NCBI GenBank assembly: GCA_007134175.1
Contig: SLLF01000375.1
Span: 1-5,293, forward strand
Reading direction: 5' to 3'
DNA from: Kiritimatiellia bacterium
GTDB taxonomy: Bacteria; Verrucomicrobiota; Kiritimatiellia; SLAD01
DNA: 5,293 nucleotides
The position numbers and the translations under genes were made by a program. Every line of letters starts with the position of its first letter. Within the stretch, counting starts at the first letter, position 1. Positions 1 through 5,293 of the stretch are shown here, piece by piece. The notes under the pieces were generated by a model that saw only the letters and a program-made list of their open reading frames with translations, was not told the DNA's origin and did not search any database.

Positions 1-1050
1 CCGCCGCAGGAGCGGTTGGCGGTGGAGACGATTGTGACCGAGTATCGCGAAGAGGTGGTGCGGGACGCTATTCGGCGCGAGCTGAACCGCGAGGGGCAGG
101 TCTTCTACCTGCATAACCGGGTCAAGACCATCGAACGCACCCGGCAAAAGCTGCAACAATGGGTGCCGGAGGCCCGCATCGCTGTCGGTCACGGGCAGAT
201 GGCGGAGCGCGAGCTGGAGACGATCATGTCCGATTTCGTGGCCGGCCGCTATGACGTGTTGCTCTGCACCACCATCATCGAAAGCGGCGTGGACATTCCC
301 AACGTCAACACCATCCTGATTGAGCGGGCGGATCGCTTTGGTTTGTCCGATCTGTACCAGTTGCGGGGGCGCGTCGGGCGGTACAAGCACCAGGCCTACG
401 CCTACCTGCTGCTGCCGCGCCACGGACAGCTGTTCGCCACCGCGCGGGAACGGGTCCGCGCCATCCGCGCCTATTCGGGGCTCGGTTCGGGATTCAAGCT
501 GGCCCTGCGCGATTTGGAGATTCGCGGGGCCGGCAACATTCTGGGCGCACAGCAAAGCGGCCACATTGCCGCCGTCGGTTTTGATCTGTACTGCCAGTTC
601 CTGAAACGCACCGTGGCGCAACTGAAAGGCGAAACGCCGCCGCCGGTGATCCAGGTCGAGCTGCGCCTCGACTTTGTCGATCCGGACCCCGCGCAGGCGG
701 CCGGTCCCGCCGCTACCGTTATTCCGGTGACCTATCTCGAGGACGAGCAGTTACGGGTCAACCTCTATCGCCGCCTGGCCGCGCTCAGTACGGAGCCGGA
801 GATTGCAGCATTGCGCACCGAGTTGCAGGATCGTTTCGGTCCGGTTCCACCGGCTCTCGACCGCTTGCTGAAGATCGCCGTGCTCAAGGTGCGCGCTCAT
901 CATCGCCAGATCGATGAAATCGAAGTGAAAGAGCAAAAGGTCATGATGAAGCGGCAGGGCCAATGGCTCATGCAGGGCCACCGCTTCCCGCGCCTCACCG
1001 GACCAACGCCGGACCAGGGCCTCGATGAGCTGTTGCGGATGCTGGCGTGA
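1..1050 (+). CDS. mfd: Mfd, transcription-repair coupling factor (C-terminal part, 5' end outside window)
   Basis: Mfd is a cytoplasmic ATP-driven DNA translocase. It removes RNA polymerase stalled at lesions and recruits UvrA for nucleotide excision repair. The frame is open from base 1 and gives 349 residues, roughly the last third of a protein usually near 1,100-1,200 aa, so the UvrB-like, RNAP-interaction and Walker A/B parts lie upstream of the window. Visible in order are the second RecA-like lobe (about residues 1-140) with motif V CTTIIESGVDIP (89-100) and motif VI QLRGRVGR (120-127); the TRG translocation motif shared with RecG (about 163-188, including LRDLEIRGAG and QQSGH); and a C-terminal D7-type domain (about 235-340, including RVNLYRRLA and DRFGPVP). 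The TRG motif followed by D7 separates Mfd from RecG. The gene ends at a TGA (1048-1050) with no sign of decay. The next gene starts 285 bp downstream, so they need not be co-transcribed. Confidence 0.95.
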   Translation, partial: PPQERLAVETIVTEYREEVVRDAIRRELNREGQVFYLHNRVKTIERTRQKLQQWVPEARIAVGHGQMAERELETIMSDFVAGRYDVLLCTTIIESGVDIPNVNTILIERADRFGLSDLYQLRGRVGRYKHQAYAYLLLPRHGQLFATARERVRAIRAYSGLGSGFKLALRDLEIRGAGNILGAQQSGHIAAVGFDLYCQFLKRTVAQLKGETPPPVIQVELRLDFVDPDPAQAAGPAATVIPVTYLEDEQLRVNLYRRLAALSTEPEIAALRTELQDRFGPVPPALDRLLKIAVLKVRAHHRQIDEIEVKEQKVMMKRQGQWLMQGHRFPRLTGPTPDQGLDELLRMLA

Positions 1051-1095
1051 CGTGGTGAGGCACGGATTTAAACACCACGCCGTCTGGCAAGGAAT

Positions 1096-1136
1096 GAGAT
1101 TTTTCGACTCCGCTGTCGCTCCGCTCAAAATGACGA
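1096..1136 (-). repeat. Short dispersed-repeat-like motif
   Basis: Read on the minus strand, this non-coding stretch has the form GTCATTTTGAGCGGAGCGAC followed by an AGCGGAGTCGAAAAATCTC-like tail. From general knowledge, sequences of the type TCATTTTGAGC-GGAGC-GCGGAGTCGAAAAATC occur in many copies between genes in a range of environmental bacterial genomes. Only one copy lies in this window, so repetitiveness cannot be shown here. It contains a short internal repetition (CTCCGCT / CTCCGCT spaced by TGTCG). No transposase, target-site duplication or coding function is visible. Confidence 0.4.
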
Positions 1137-1177
1137 TAGTCAAGTGTGAGCGGCTAAAAAAAGTGGAGCCACTCGCA

Positions 1178-1304
1178 AAAACCTGCTTTGCTGGTGGAGT
1201 GTACCGGTTGCAGGTTTTGGGTGTCAGGAGGGCATTTCAGGAAACCGGAAACCTGAATGTTGAAATCGGCGCTTGCAAGGGTTTTGCAAGCAGCCTAAAG
1301 CTGC
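1178..1304 (+). promoter_or_regulatory. Cluster of overlapping inverted repeats upstream of ygeY (possible leader structure)
   Basis: Several inverted repeats lie in the gap before ygeY. AAAACCTGC (1178-1186) pairs perfectly with GCAGGTTTT (1210-1218). Part of that right arm, CAGGTTT (1211-1217), can instead pair with AAACCTG (1249-1255). CCGGTT (1204-1209) can pair with AACCGG (1243-1248). Further down, GCTTGCAA (1271-1278) and TTGCAAGC (1284-1291) form an 8-bp stem with a 5-nt loop. This partly overlaps a second small stem, GCAGC (1290-1294) with GCTGC (1300-1304). The mutually exclusive pairing of the first set resembles a conformational switch, but no known riboswitch aptamer is recognised and no promoter could be placed with confidence. 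A decayed repeat or chance remain possible. Confidence 0.3.
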
Positions 1305-1321
1305 ACTGTTACCGTTAACCC

Positions 1322-1327
1322 GGAGGG
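1322..1327 (+). promoter_or_regulatory. Ribosome binding site deciding the ygeY start
   Basis: GGAGGG lies 8 nt before the ATG at 1336 and is a strong Shine-Dalgarno match. It decides against the in-frame ATG at 1273, which has no such site and would add 21 residues (including CKQPK and LLPLTRR) not typical of the family. A second ATG at 1339 immediately follows the first, with 11-nt spacing, and is the less likely start. Confidence 0.8.
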
Positions 1328-1335
1328 TCCTGATT

Positions 1336-2544
1336 ATGATGAAAGAATCCAACAATTATCTAGCGCAGGCGCGCGCGGGCGAGGCGAACTTGGTGCAGTT
1401 CCTGCGCTCCATCGTGGCTATCCCCTCGCTGAGCGGCCAGGAGGCCGCTGTCGCCATGCGGATCCGGCAGGAGATGGAACAGTTGGGCTATGACGAGGTC
1501 ACGATCGATCCGCAAGGCAATGTCATTGGCCGGATCGGGCAGGGGCCCTGTGTCATTGCGCTCGACGGGCACATGGATGTGGTCGACGTTGGCGAGCGGG
1601 CCAACTGGGATACGGATCCGTTCGATCCCGTCTGGCGCGACGGGGTTATATACGGCCGGGGTACCGCCGACATGAAGGGCGGGCTGGCCGCGGCCATCCA
1701 CGCCGGTGCCTTGTTGAAGCGTTCGGGTATGCCTTCCAACGTGACCTTGTATGTCACGGCCACGGTACAGGAGGAGGATTGCGACGGTCTGTGCTGGCAG
1801 TACATCTACCGCGAGGACGGGATCCGGCCGGAGGTGGTGGTGATCACCGAGCCCACCAGTCTGCAAATCTATCGCGGGCAACGCGGCCGCATGGAAATGG
1901 AAGTCCACACCAGCGGGATATCCTGTCATGGTTCCGCGCCGGAACGCGGAGATAACGCGATTTACAAGATGGCGGCGGTCATTAAAGCGATTGAAGAGCT
2001 ACATGAGCGATTGCCGGACCAGCCGCCATTGGGTAAGGGCAGTGTCACTATTAGCCATATCCGCTCGCAGTCGCCCAGTTTGTGTGCGGTGGCGGACGGA
2101 TGCACGATCCATCTCGACCGGCGCTTGACGCTCGGCGAAACCGAGGCATCCGCCGTCCGTGAAATTGAGCAGTTGCCGGCGGTCCAGCAGGTTGGCGCAA
2201 CGGTTCAGGTGCTGGATTATGACGTGCCGAGTTATACCGGGCTGGTGTATCCCACGAAAAAATACTATCCGTGCTGGCAGACCGGCGAGGACGAGCGGCC
2301 CGTGCGCGAGGCGGTCGCGGCGTACCGCGCCACCTTCGGCGAAGCGCCGCGCGTCGGGCACTGGACCTTCAGTACCAACGGTGTCGCCACTGCCGGCTTG
2401 TGCGGTATCCCCACGGTTGGTTTCGGGCCCGGTCACGAGCACCATGCGCACGCGCCCAACGAGCAGGTGGCGGTCGAACACCTGATCCGGGCGACCGCCT
2501 TCTATGCCGGTTTTGTCTCGGCCTACGCGGCCGGCAATCGATAG
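1336..2544 (+). CDS. ygeY: YgeY-type M20 family metallohydrolase
   Basis: This is a 402-aa cytoplasmic di-zinc hydrolase of the M20 (ArgE/DapE/CPG2) superfamily. It is closest by recollection to E. coli YgeY (about 403 aa), annotated as a selenium-metabolism-linked hydrolase of unproven substrate. Diagnostic shared stretches are VQEEDCDGLCWQYI (144-157), YRGQRGRME (179-187), CHGSAPERGDNAI (197-209), TGLVYPT (301-307) and WTFSTNGV (343-350). Metal and catalytic residues appear intact: H79 and D81 in GHMDVV, bridging D112 in GRGTADMKGG, E146/E147 (general base and ligand), E172 in TEPT, and H372 in HAPNE. H198 and the GSAPERGDNAI segment lie in the lid/dimerisation domain (about 190-300). The usual companions of E. 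coli ygeY (ygeW carbamoyltransferase, ygeX diaminopropionate lyase, hydantoinase, ssnA) are not adjacent: mfd is upstream and an osmolyte operon downstream. The true reaction is therefore open; a peptide, N-acyl or carbamoyl amide hydrolase is plausible. Confidence 0.92.
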   Translation: MMKESNNYLAQARAGEANLVQFLRSIVAIPSLSGQEAAVAMRIRQEMEQLGYDEVTIDPQGNVIGRIGQGPCVIALDGHMDVVDVGERANWDTDPFDPVWRDGVIYGRGTADMKGGLAAAIHAGALLKRSGMPSNVTLYVTATVQEEDCDGLCWQYIYREDGIRPEVVVITEPTSLQIYRGQRGRMEMEVHTSGISCHGSAPERGDNAIYKMAAVIKAIEELHERLPDQPPLGKGSVTISHIRSQSPSLCAVADGCTIHLDRRLTLGETEASAVREIEQLPAVQQVGATVQVLDYDVPSYTGLVYPTKKYYPCWQTGEDERPVREAVAAYRATFGEAPRVGHWTFSTNGVATAGLCGIPTVGFGPGHEHHAHAPNEQVAVEHLIRATAFYAGFVSAYAAGNR

Positions 2545-2550
2545 CCGGCC
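2529..2550 (+). other. GC-rich hairpin spanning the ygeY stop codon
   Basis: GGCCGGC (2529-2535) and GCCGGCC (2544-2550) form a perfect 7-bp stem with an 8-nt loop. The stop codon TAG (2542-2544) lies at the 3' end of the loop. There is no T-tract after the stem, so it is not a canonical intrinsic terminator. It could stabilise the 3' end of the transcript or assist termination, or be a by-product of GC-rich coding sequence. Confidence 0.3.
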
Positions 2551-2908
2551 TGTCTCACCGGACTCCGGGCCAAGCGGCTGTATCTGTGCGCCTCGCGCCG
2601 TGGGAGCGGGAGTTCAGGTCGGCTACAGGCCGTGGGCATCGCGAGCCTGCGCGCCTCTCGCTCAAATCGGGCTCTTTCCTTCATATGCTGGTGGATCGCT
2701 CGCCGAAGTTTGGCTCCCACGGCGCGAGGCCGTGGGGCGCCCGGTGAAAAATGCGGCTTGGCAACATGCACCACCCGTCGAACACGCGCCATTCATCACG
2801 CTGTGACTAACTAATTGCAGATGTACCTGTACGCGCTGCATTCACGTACCGCTACGGAATCGGCGCGAGGCAATGAATACTTTTTAAATACAATACACGA
2901 TAGAAATA
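2545..2908. other. Gene-free stretch between ygeY and the porin promoter region
   Basis: No reading frame here has family-like content or a good ribosome binding site. The left part is GC-rich and consists mainly of the inverted-repeat element. From about 2740 the sequence is unremarkable until it turns sharply AT-rich near 2875, leading into the promoter region. The 11-mer CGGCGCGAGGC at 2861-2871 repeats the end of the inverted-repeat element (2720-2730), with its complement at 2590-2600. I see no tRNA, rRNA, known ncRNA or CRISPR-like array. Confidence 0.6.
2590..2730. repeat. 141-bp element bounded by perfect 18-bp inverted repeats (MITE/REP-like candidate)
   Basis: GCCTCGCGCCGTGGGAGC (2590-2607) is the exact reverse complement of GCTCCCACGGCGCGAGGC (2713-2730). 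The 105 bp between them hold no convincing gene. There is also a GCCGTGGG motif at 2597, 2629 and 2729. The GTGGGAGC core recalls REP-type intergenic palindromes of some Gammaproteobacteria, a resemblance from memory only. No target-site duplication is visible at the edges. It could be a non-autonomous miniature transposable element, a REP/BIME-like repeat, or a large stem-loop that ends the ygeY transcript and insulates the downstream operon. No transposase is present in the window. Confidence 0.55.
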
Positions 2909-2943
2909 TCAACATGAATAATAAATATGATTATTTGTGTTGA
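2909..2943. promoter_or_regulatory. 35-bp dyad overlapping the -35 box (putative operator)
   Basis: The sequence is symmetric about base 2926. TCAACA (2909-2914) mirrors TGTTGA (2938-2943), and AATAAT (2917-2922) mirrors ATTATT (2930-2935), in strict register with two unpaired positions between the blocks. The right arm covers the first four bases of the -35 hexamer (2940-2945). A symmetric AT-rich site here is a classic position for a repressor that blocks RNA polymerase. Osmolyte-uptake genes are often controlled by MarR-, GbsR- or TetR/BetI-type regulators, so one of these is a reasonable guess, but no regulator gene is in the window. Confidence 0.5.
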
Positions 2944-2970
2944 CTGCTTAAGCGGGATAGTCATTATAGT
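2940..2970 (+). promoter_or_regulatory. Probable sigma70-type promoter of the porin-proV operon
   Basis: TTGACT (2940-2945) matches the -35 consensus at 5 of 6 positions. Two overlapping -10 candidates follow: CATTAT (2962-2967, 16-bp spacer, 4 of 6) and TATAGT (2965-2970, 19-bp spacer, 5 of 6). The DNA upstream (about 2875-2939) is AT-rich, as expected for an UP-element or regulatory region. The spacer contains the 8-bp palindrome GCTTAAGC (2946-2953). AGCG/ATAG (2951-2954, 2957-2960) and CTAT/CGCT (2972-2979) form a broken dyad around the -10 box. Transcription would start near 2974-2978, giving a leader of about 100 nt before the porin start codon. Confidence 0.6.
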
Positions 2971-3065
2971 GCTATCGCTTGATTTGCGCAGCGGTCCTCG
3001 GGGCTGTTTTGGCAAGTCGAAATGCTGCTCCCAAATGGTGTGTGGAGACAGTGCAACCAAGTAGA

Positions 3066-3071
3066 AAGGAG
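3066..3071 (+). promoter_or_regulatory. Ribosome binding site of the porin gene
   Basis: AAGGAG lies 6 nt before the ATG at 3078. It selects that start over the upstream in-frame ATG at 2979, which lacks a comparable site, lies right at the predicted transcription start, and would bury the signal peptide behind 33 extra residues. An out-of-frame ATG at 3073 stops after two codons. Confidence 0.85.
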
Positions 3072-3077
3072 AATGCG

Positions 3078-4286
3078 ATGAAGGGAACGAAATGCAGGCG
3101 GGTAATCGGCGCGGGCGCTGTGGCGGCGCTATTGTGCGCGGTGGGGTTGCCCAAGGCCGCGGCGGAGATCGGGTTCGAGGTCGGACCGTTGACCGTGGGC
3201 GGTGCGATGCGCGTGAATTATATCTATGGCGACTATCCGGATGAGCGCGGCGAAGATATTGGAAATGTTAAGCTGGATACATTTCGCATTAATTTGAACC
3301 TGGAGCAAGGGGCGATTATAGGTGCCGCAGAGTATCGTTGGTATGACGGGTACAACTTCCTGCATACCGGCTGGCTGGGCTACGACTTTGATGAAGGTCA
3401 TCAGGTTCAAGTCGGTTTGAATCGAACGCCGTTTGGCGCAGGCCCCTACGGTATCTCGCAAAGCTACTTCTTTGACCAAACCTACTATGTCGGTCTGGCG
3501 GATGATATGGACATGGGTGTCAAGTATGAGGGGACGTGGGGATCTACCGTCGTGGCGCTAGGCTACTATGTTGCCGCGCAACCGAATGGAATCGGATCCA
3601 CAGACGAAGCTGTCCGATACGACCGTGATATTGTGCCGGACGATGACGGAGTGGGCTATGAGGAACGCAACCACTTCAATATCCGGTTGATTCAACCCGT
3701 ACAGCTTACCGATAACATCACGTCGGACATTGGCGGATCTTTTCAGATTGGCCAGTTAAAGAACAAGGGTAATGCCGACGACGGCAAAGATGCCACTTCG
3801 CTGGCTGGCGCACTGCACGCGATCACGAAAATGGGGAATTTCACCCTGGGTTTGCAGTACACCATGTACGATTACGGTATCAAGGGTTCCGATTTAGTGA
3901 ACACCGGATTCTATGATTACTACCAGACCATCGCGGCCAAGGGCCAAATCCCTTCCGTTTCGTTGAGCTATTACCTGGAAACACCCAACATTCAATCACT
4001 TGATTATATGCTGCCGTACGCCGAGTATAGTGCGGTGCTGAAATCGGGTTCCACGAATGAAAGTGTTGATGAGGACGGGAATCTTATTCCCGCCCAGGAT
4101 TTCGAAGATAGTCACCTGATAACGGTTGGGACGGCGTGGGCCCGAGGCGGCTGGTACATCTACAGTGAGGTTGCTTTCTCGGACGGCAACGGCTTTATCG
4201 GCCTTGACGAGTACACCACGGTGGGCGCCAATCTGGACCGTACTTGGCAGTACCGCTTCAACATCAACTTCGGCTACTACTTCTAA
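3078..4286 (+). CDS. Outer-membrane beta-barrel porin-like protein, putative osmolyte porin
   Basis: This 402-aa exported protein is predicted to form an outer-membrane channel. A Sec signal peptide is clear: basic start (K2, K5, R7, R8), hydrophobic stretch about 10-24, and a likely cleavage after KAAA near residue 29. The mature part begins with a strand-like segment (GPLTVGGAMRVNYIYGDY) and alternates aromatic/hydrophobic strands with acidic, glycine-rich loops (for example 184-197, 228-240, 324-345). It ends in RFNINFGYYF, the terminal-Phe signal typical of BAM-inserted barrels. Segments such as EYRWYDGYN (85-93), FFDQTYYVGLADDMDMGVKY (131-150), SLSYYLETP (295-303) and WARGGWYIYSEVAFSDGN (354-371) recall uncharacterised porin-like proteins of marine or halophilic Proteobacteria; I do not know a named family. 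It lies 8 bp before proV, which suggests a role in letting glycine betaine or related solutes cross the outer membrane. Substrate and oligomeric state are not readable from sequence. Codon choice appears more AT-tolerant than in mfd and ygeY. Confidence 0.85.
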   Translation: MKGTKCRRVIGAGAVAALLCAVGLPKAAAEIGFEVGPLTVGGAMRVNYIYGDYPDERGEDIGNVKLDTFRINLNLEQGAIIGAAEYRWYDGYNFLHTGWLGYDFDEGHQVQVGLNRTPFGAGPYGISQSYFFDQTYYVGLADDMDMGVKYEGTWGSTVVALGYYVAAQPNGIGSTDEAVRYDRDIVPDDDGVGYEERNHFNIRLIQPVQLTDNITSDIGGSFQIGQLKNKGNADDGKDATSLAGALHAITKMGNFTLGLQYTMYDYGIKGSDLVNTGFYDYYQTIAAKGQIPSVSLSYYLETPNIQSLDYMLPYAEYSAVLKSGSTNESVDEDGNLIPAQDFEDSHLITVGTAWARGGWYIYSEVAFSDGNGFIGLDEYTTVGANLDRTWQYRFNINFGYYF

Positions 4287-4288
4287 GG
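4285..4288 (+). promoter_or_regulatory. Weak ribosome binding site of proV overlapping the porin stop codon
   Basis: AAGG at 4285-4288 shares its two A residues with the porin stop codon TAA (4284-4286) and sits 6 nt before the proV ATG (4295). This short, weak site next to a stop codon suggests that proV translation depends on ribosomes arriving from the porin gene. Confidence 0.45.
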
Positions 4289-4294
4289 TTGTTT

Positions 4295-5293
4295 ATGGCA
4301 GAAGCAAAACAACCGGTAATCGAGGCCCGGGCGCTGTACAAGATTTTCGGCGCACGGGCCCCCGAGGCCCGGAAAATGGTGGATGCCGGCCAGCCACGCG
4401 CGGATATTCTGAAGAAAACGGGATGTACGACCGCAGTGGTCAACAGCTCCTTTGCCATCCAAAAGCGTGAGACCTTTGTGATTATGGGATTGTCCGGCAG
4501 CGGTAAATCAACGCTGCTGCGACTGCTCAACCGCTTGATCGAGCCGACCTACGGGGAGATTCTGCTCGATGGCGAGGATATCTCCCGGCTCGGCACCAAA
4601 GCCTTGCGCGAGTTGCGCCGGCGCAAATTCGCCATGGTGTTCCAGCATTTCGGGCTGTTGCCGCACCGGAACGTGACGGACAACGTCGGCTTCGGCTTGG
4701 AAATCCAGCAGGTGGACGAAGCGACCCGCAAGGCCAAGGCGCTGGAGGCGATTAACGTGGTGGGCTTGGAGGGCTATGAGAATAGCCCGGTGCAGGCGCT
4801 GAGTGGCGGCATGCAGCAACGGGTCGGGCTGGCCCGGGCGCTGGCGACTGACCCTGAAATCCTGCTGATGGATGAGGCCTTCAGCGCGTTGGATCCGTTA
4901 ATCCGAACTCAGATGCAGGATGAATTGATTGAGTTGCAGGCGCGCTTGCACAAGACGGTGGTGTTTATCACGCATGATTTAGACGAGGCCCTGAAACTGG
5001 GGGACCGCATCGTGATCATGAAGGACGGGATCATCGATCAGATCGACACGCCGGAAGGTATCCTCACGAATCCAGCCACGGAATATGTGGCGACGTTCGT
5101 GGAGAATGTTGATCGCAGCAAGGTCTTGACCGCCGGCAGCGTGATGCACCGGACGCCGGCGCTGGCTTTCCACAAGGACGGACCGCATCAGGCGGTGCGC
5201 ACGATGCAGCAGAAAGACCTTTCGTCGCTGTTCGTGGTGGACCAGGACCGTACATTCATGGGGTTGGTGCGGATCGACGACGCCGTGGCTGAA
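4295..5293 (+). CDS. proV: ProV/OpuAA, glycine betaine/proline-type ABC transporter ATP-binding subunit (3' end outside window)
   Basis: This is the ATPase of a ProVWX/OpuA-type importer that powers uptake of quaternary-amine osmoprotectants across the inner membrane. The frame starts at ATG 4295 and stays open for 333 residues to the window edge; family members are usually near 400 aa. The family-specific N-terminal extension is present (LYKIFGARAPEARKMVDAGQ, 14-33, and ILKKTGCTTAV). The ABC core follows: Walker A GLSGSGKST (65-73, K71), Q-loop Q117 in VFQHFG, signature LSGGMQQR (169-176), Walker B ILLMDEAFSALD (189-200, catalytic E194) and H-loop H227 in ITHD. The first CBS domain begins about residue 277 (VLTAGSVM) and is cut by the window edge. 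Tandem CBS domains sense ionic strength or nucleotides in OpuA relatives. All catalytic residues appear intact. The start lies 8 bp after the porin stop codon, so the two genes are very likely co-transcribed. Permease (proW) and binding-protein (proX) genes are expected downstream but not visible. Confidence 0.95.
   Translation, partial: MAEAKQPVIEARALYKIFGARAPEARKMVDAGQPRADILKKTGCTTAVVNSSFAIQKRETFVIMGLSGSGKSTLLRLLNRLIEPTYGEILLDGEDISRLGTKALRELRRRKFAMVFQHFGLLPHRNVTDNVGFGLEIQQVDEATRKAKALEAINVVGLEGYENSPVQALSGGMQQRVGLARALATDPEILLMDEAFSALDPLIRTQMQDELIELQARLHKTVVFITHDLDEALKLGDRIVIMKDGIIDQIDTPEGILTNPATEYVATFVENVDRSKVLTAGSVMHRTPALAFHKDGPHQAVRTMQQKDLSSLFVVDQDRTFMGLVRIDDAVAE

Noticed and set aside
1051..1079. 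CGTGGTG / CACCACG hairpin directly after mfd as an intrinsic terminator
   Set aside because: The 7-bp stem has a 15-nt loop and is not followed by a T-tract; the nearest T-run is about 20 nt further on. Too weak to call.
751..1143. 130-codon minus-strand frame
   Set aside because: Mostly antisense to mfd; its N-terminus is a translation of the repeat-like motif. A shadow of GC-rich coding sequence.
1025..1318. 97-codon + strand frame over the mfd end and intergenic region
   Set aside because: It overlaps the mfd end in another frame, covers the repeat-like motif and inverted repeats, has no good ribosome binding site and no recognisable protein features.
1273..1335. Upstream in-frame start for ygeY
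   Set aside because: No Shine-Dalgarno site there, whereas GGAGGG sits at ideal distance from 1336, which also gives the family's usual length.
1999..2481. 160-codon minus-strand frame inside ygeY
   Set aside because: Fully antisense to a well-supported conserved gene; no independent evidence.
2523..2792. Minus- and plus-strand frames across the ygeY-porin gap
   Set aside because: They run through the inverted-repeat element, overlap the ygeY end, lack ribosome binding sites and show low-complexity Arg/Ala/Pro composition.
2979..3077. Upstream in-frame start for the porin gene
   Set aside because: It would place 33 residues ahead of a clear signal peptide and lies at the predicted transcription start; AAGGAG supports 3078.
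4508..5255. Minus-strand frames opposite proV
   Set aside because: Antisense to conserved ABC motifs; typical shadows in GC-rich sequence.

Overview
The window looks like chromosomal DNA of a GC-rich Gram-negative bacterium. It encodes an outer-membrane beta-barrel protein with a Sec signal peptide and a C-terminal phenylalanine. All four recognisable genes lie on the + strand. The lineage cannot be fixed from sequence alone. The Mfd C-terminus reminds me of Verrucomicrobiota/Kiritimatiellota-type proteins and the porin resembles a family I associate with halophilic or marine Gammaproteobacteria, but both are impressions from memory. The gene content (compatible-solute importer plus porin) fits an organism facing osmotic stress, such as one from a marine or saline habitat.

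Layout. Bases 1-1050 hold the 3' third of mfd (transcription-repair coupling factor), cut by the left window edge. Bases 1051-1335 are non-coding. They contain a short motif that looks like a dispersed genomic repeat (1096-1136) and a set of overlapping inverted repeats (1178-1304) just upstream of the next gene. Bases 1336-2544 encode a complete YgeY-type M20 metallohydrolase with all expected zinc and catalytic residues. Bases 2545-3077 are a 533-bp gene-free stretch. Its left half carries a 141-bp element bounded by perfect 18-bp inverted repeats (2590-2730). Its right half is AT-rich and carries a probable sigma70 promoter (2940-2970), whose -35 box sits inside one arm of a 35-bp dyad (2909-2943). 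Bases 3078-4286 encode a 402-aa outer-membrane porin-like protein. It is followed after 8 bp by a glycine betaine/proline-type ABC transporter ATPase (ProV/OpuAA), which runs off the right edge inside its first CBS domain.

How the genes work together. The porin and proV genes almost certainly share one transcript driven by the 2940-2970 promoter. The simplest model is an osmolyte-uptake operon in which the barrel admits quaternary amines across the outer membrane and the ProVWX-type transporter imports them across the inner membrane. The dyad over the -35 box would be the operator for an osmotic or ligand-responsive repressor. The mfd and ygeY genes have no evident functional link to this operon. 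The most interesting items are the porin-proV pairing, the nested promoter/dyad arrangement, and the inverted-repeat element.
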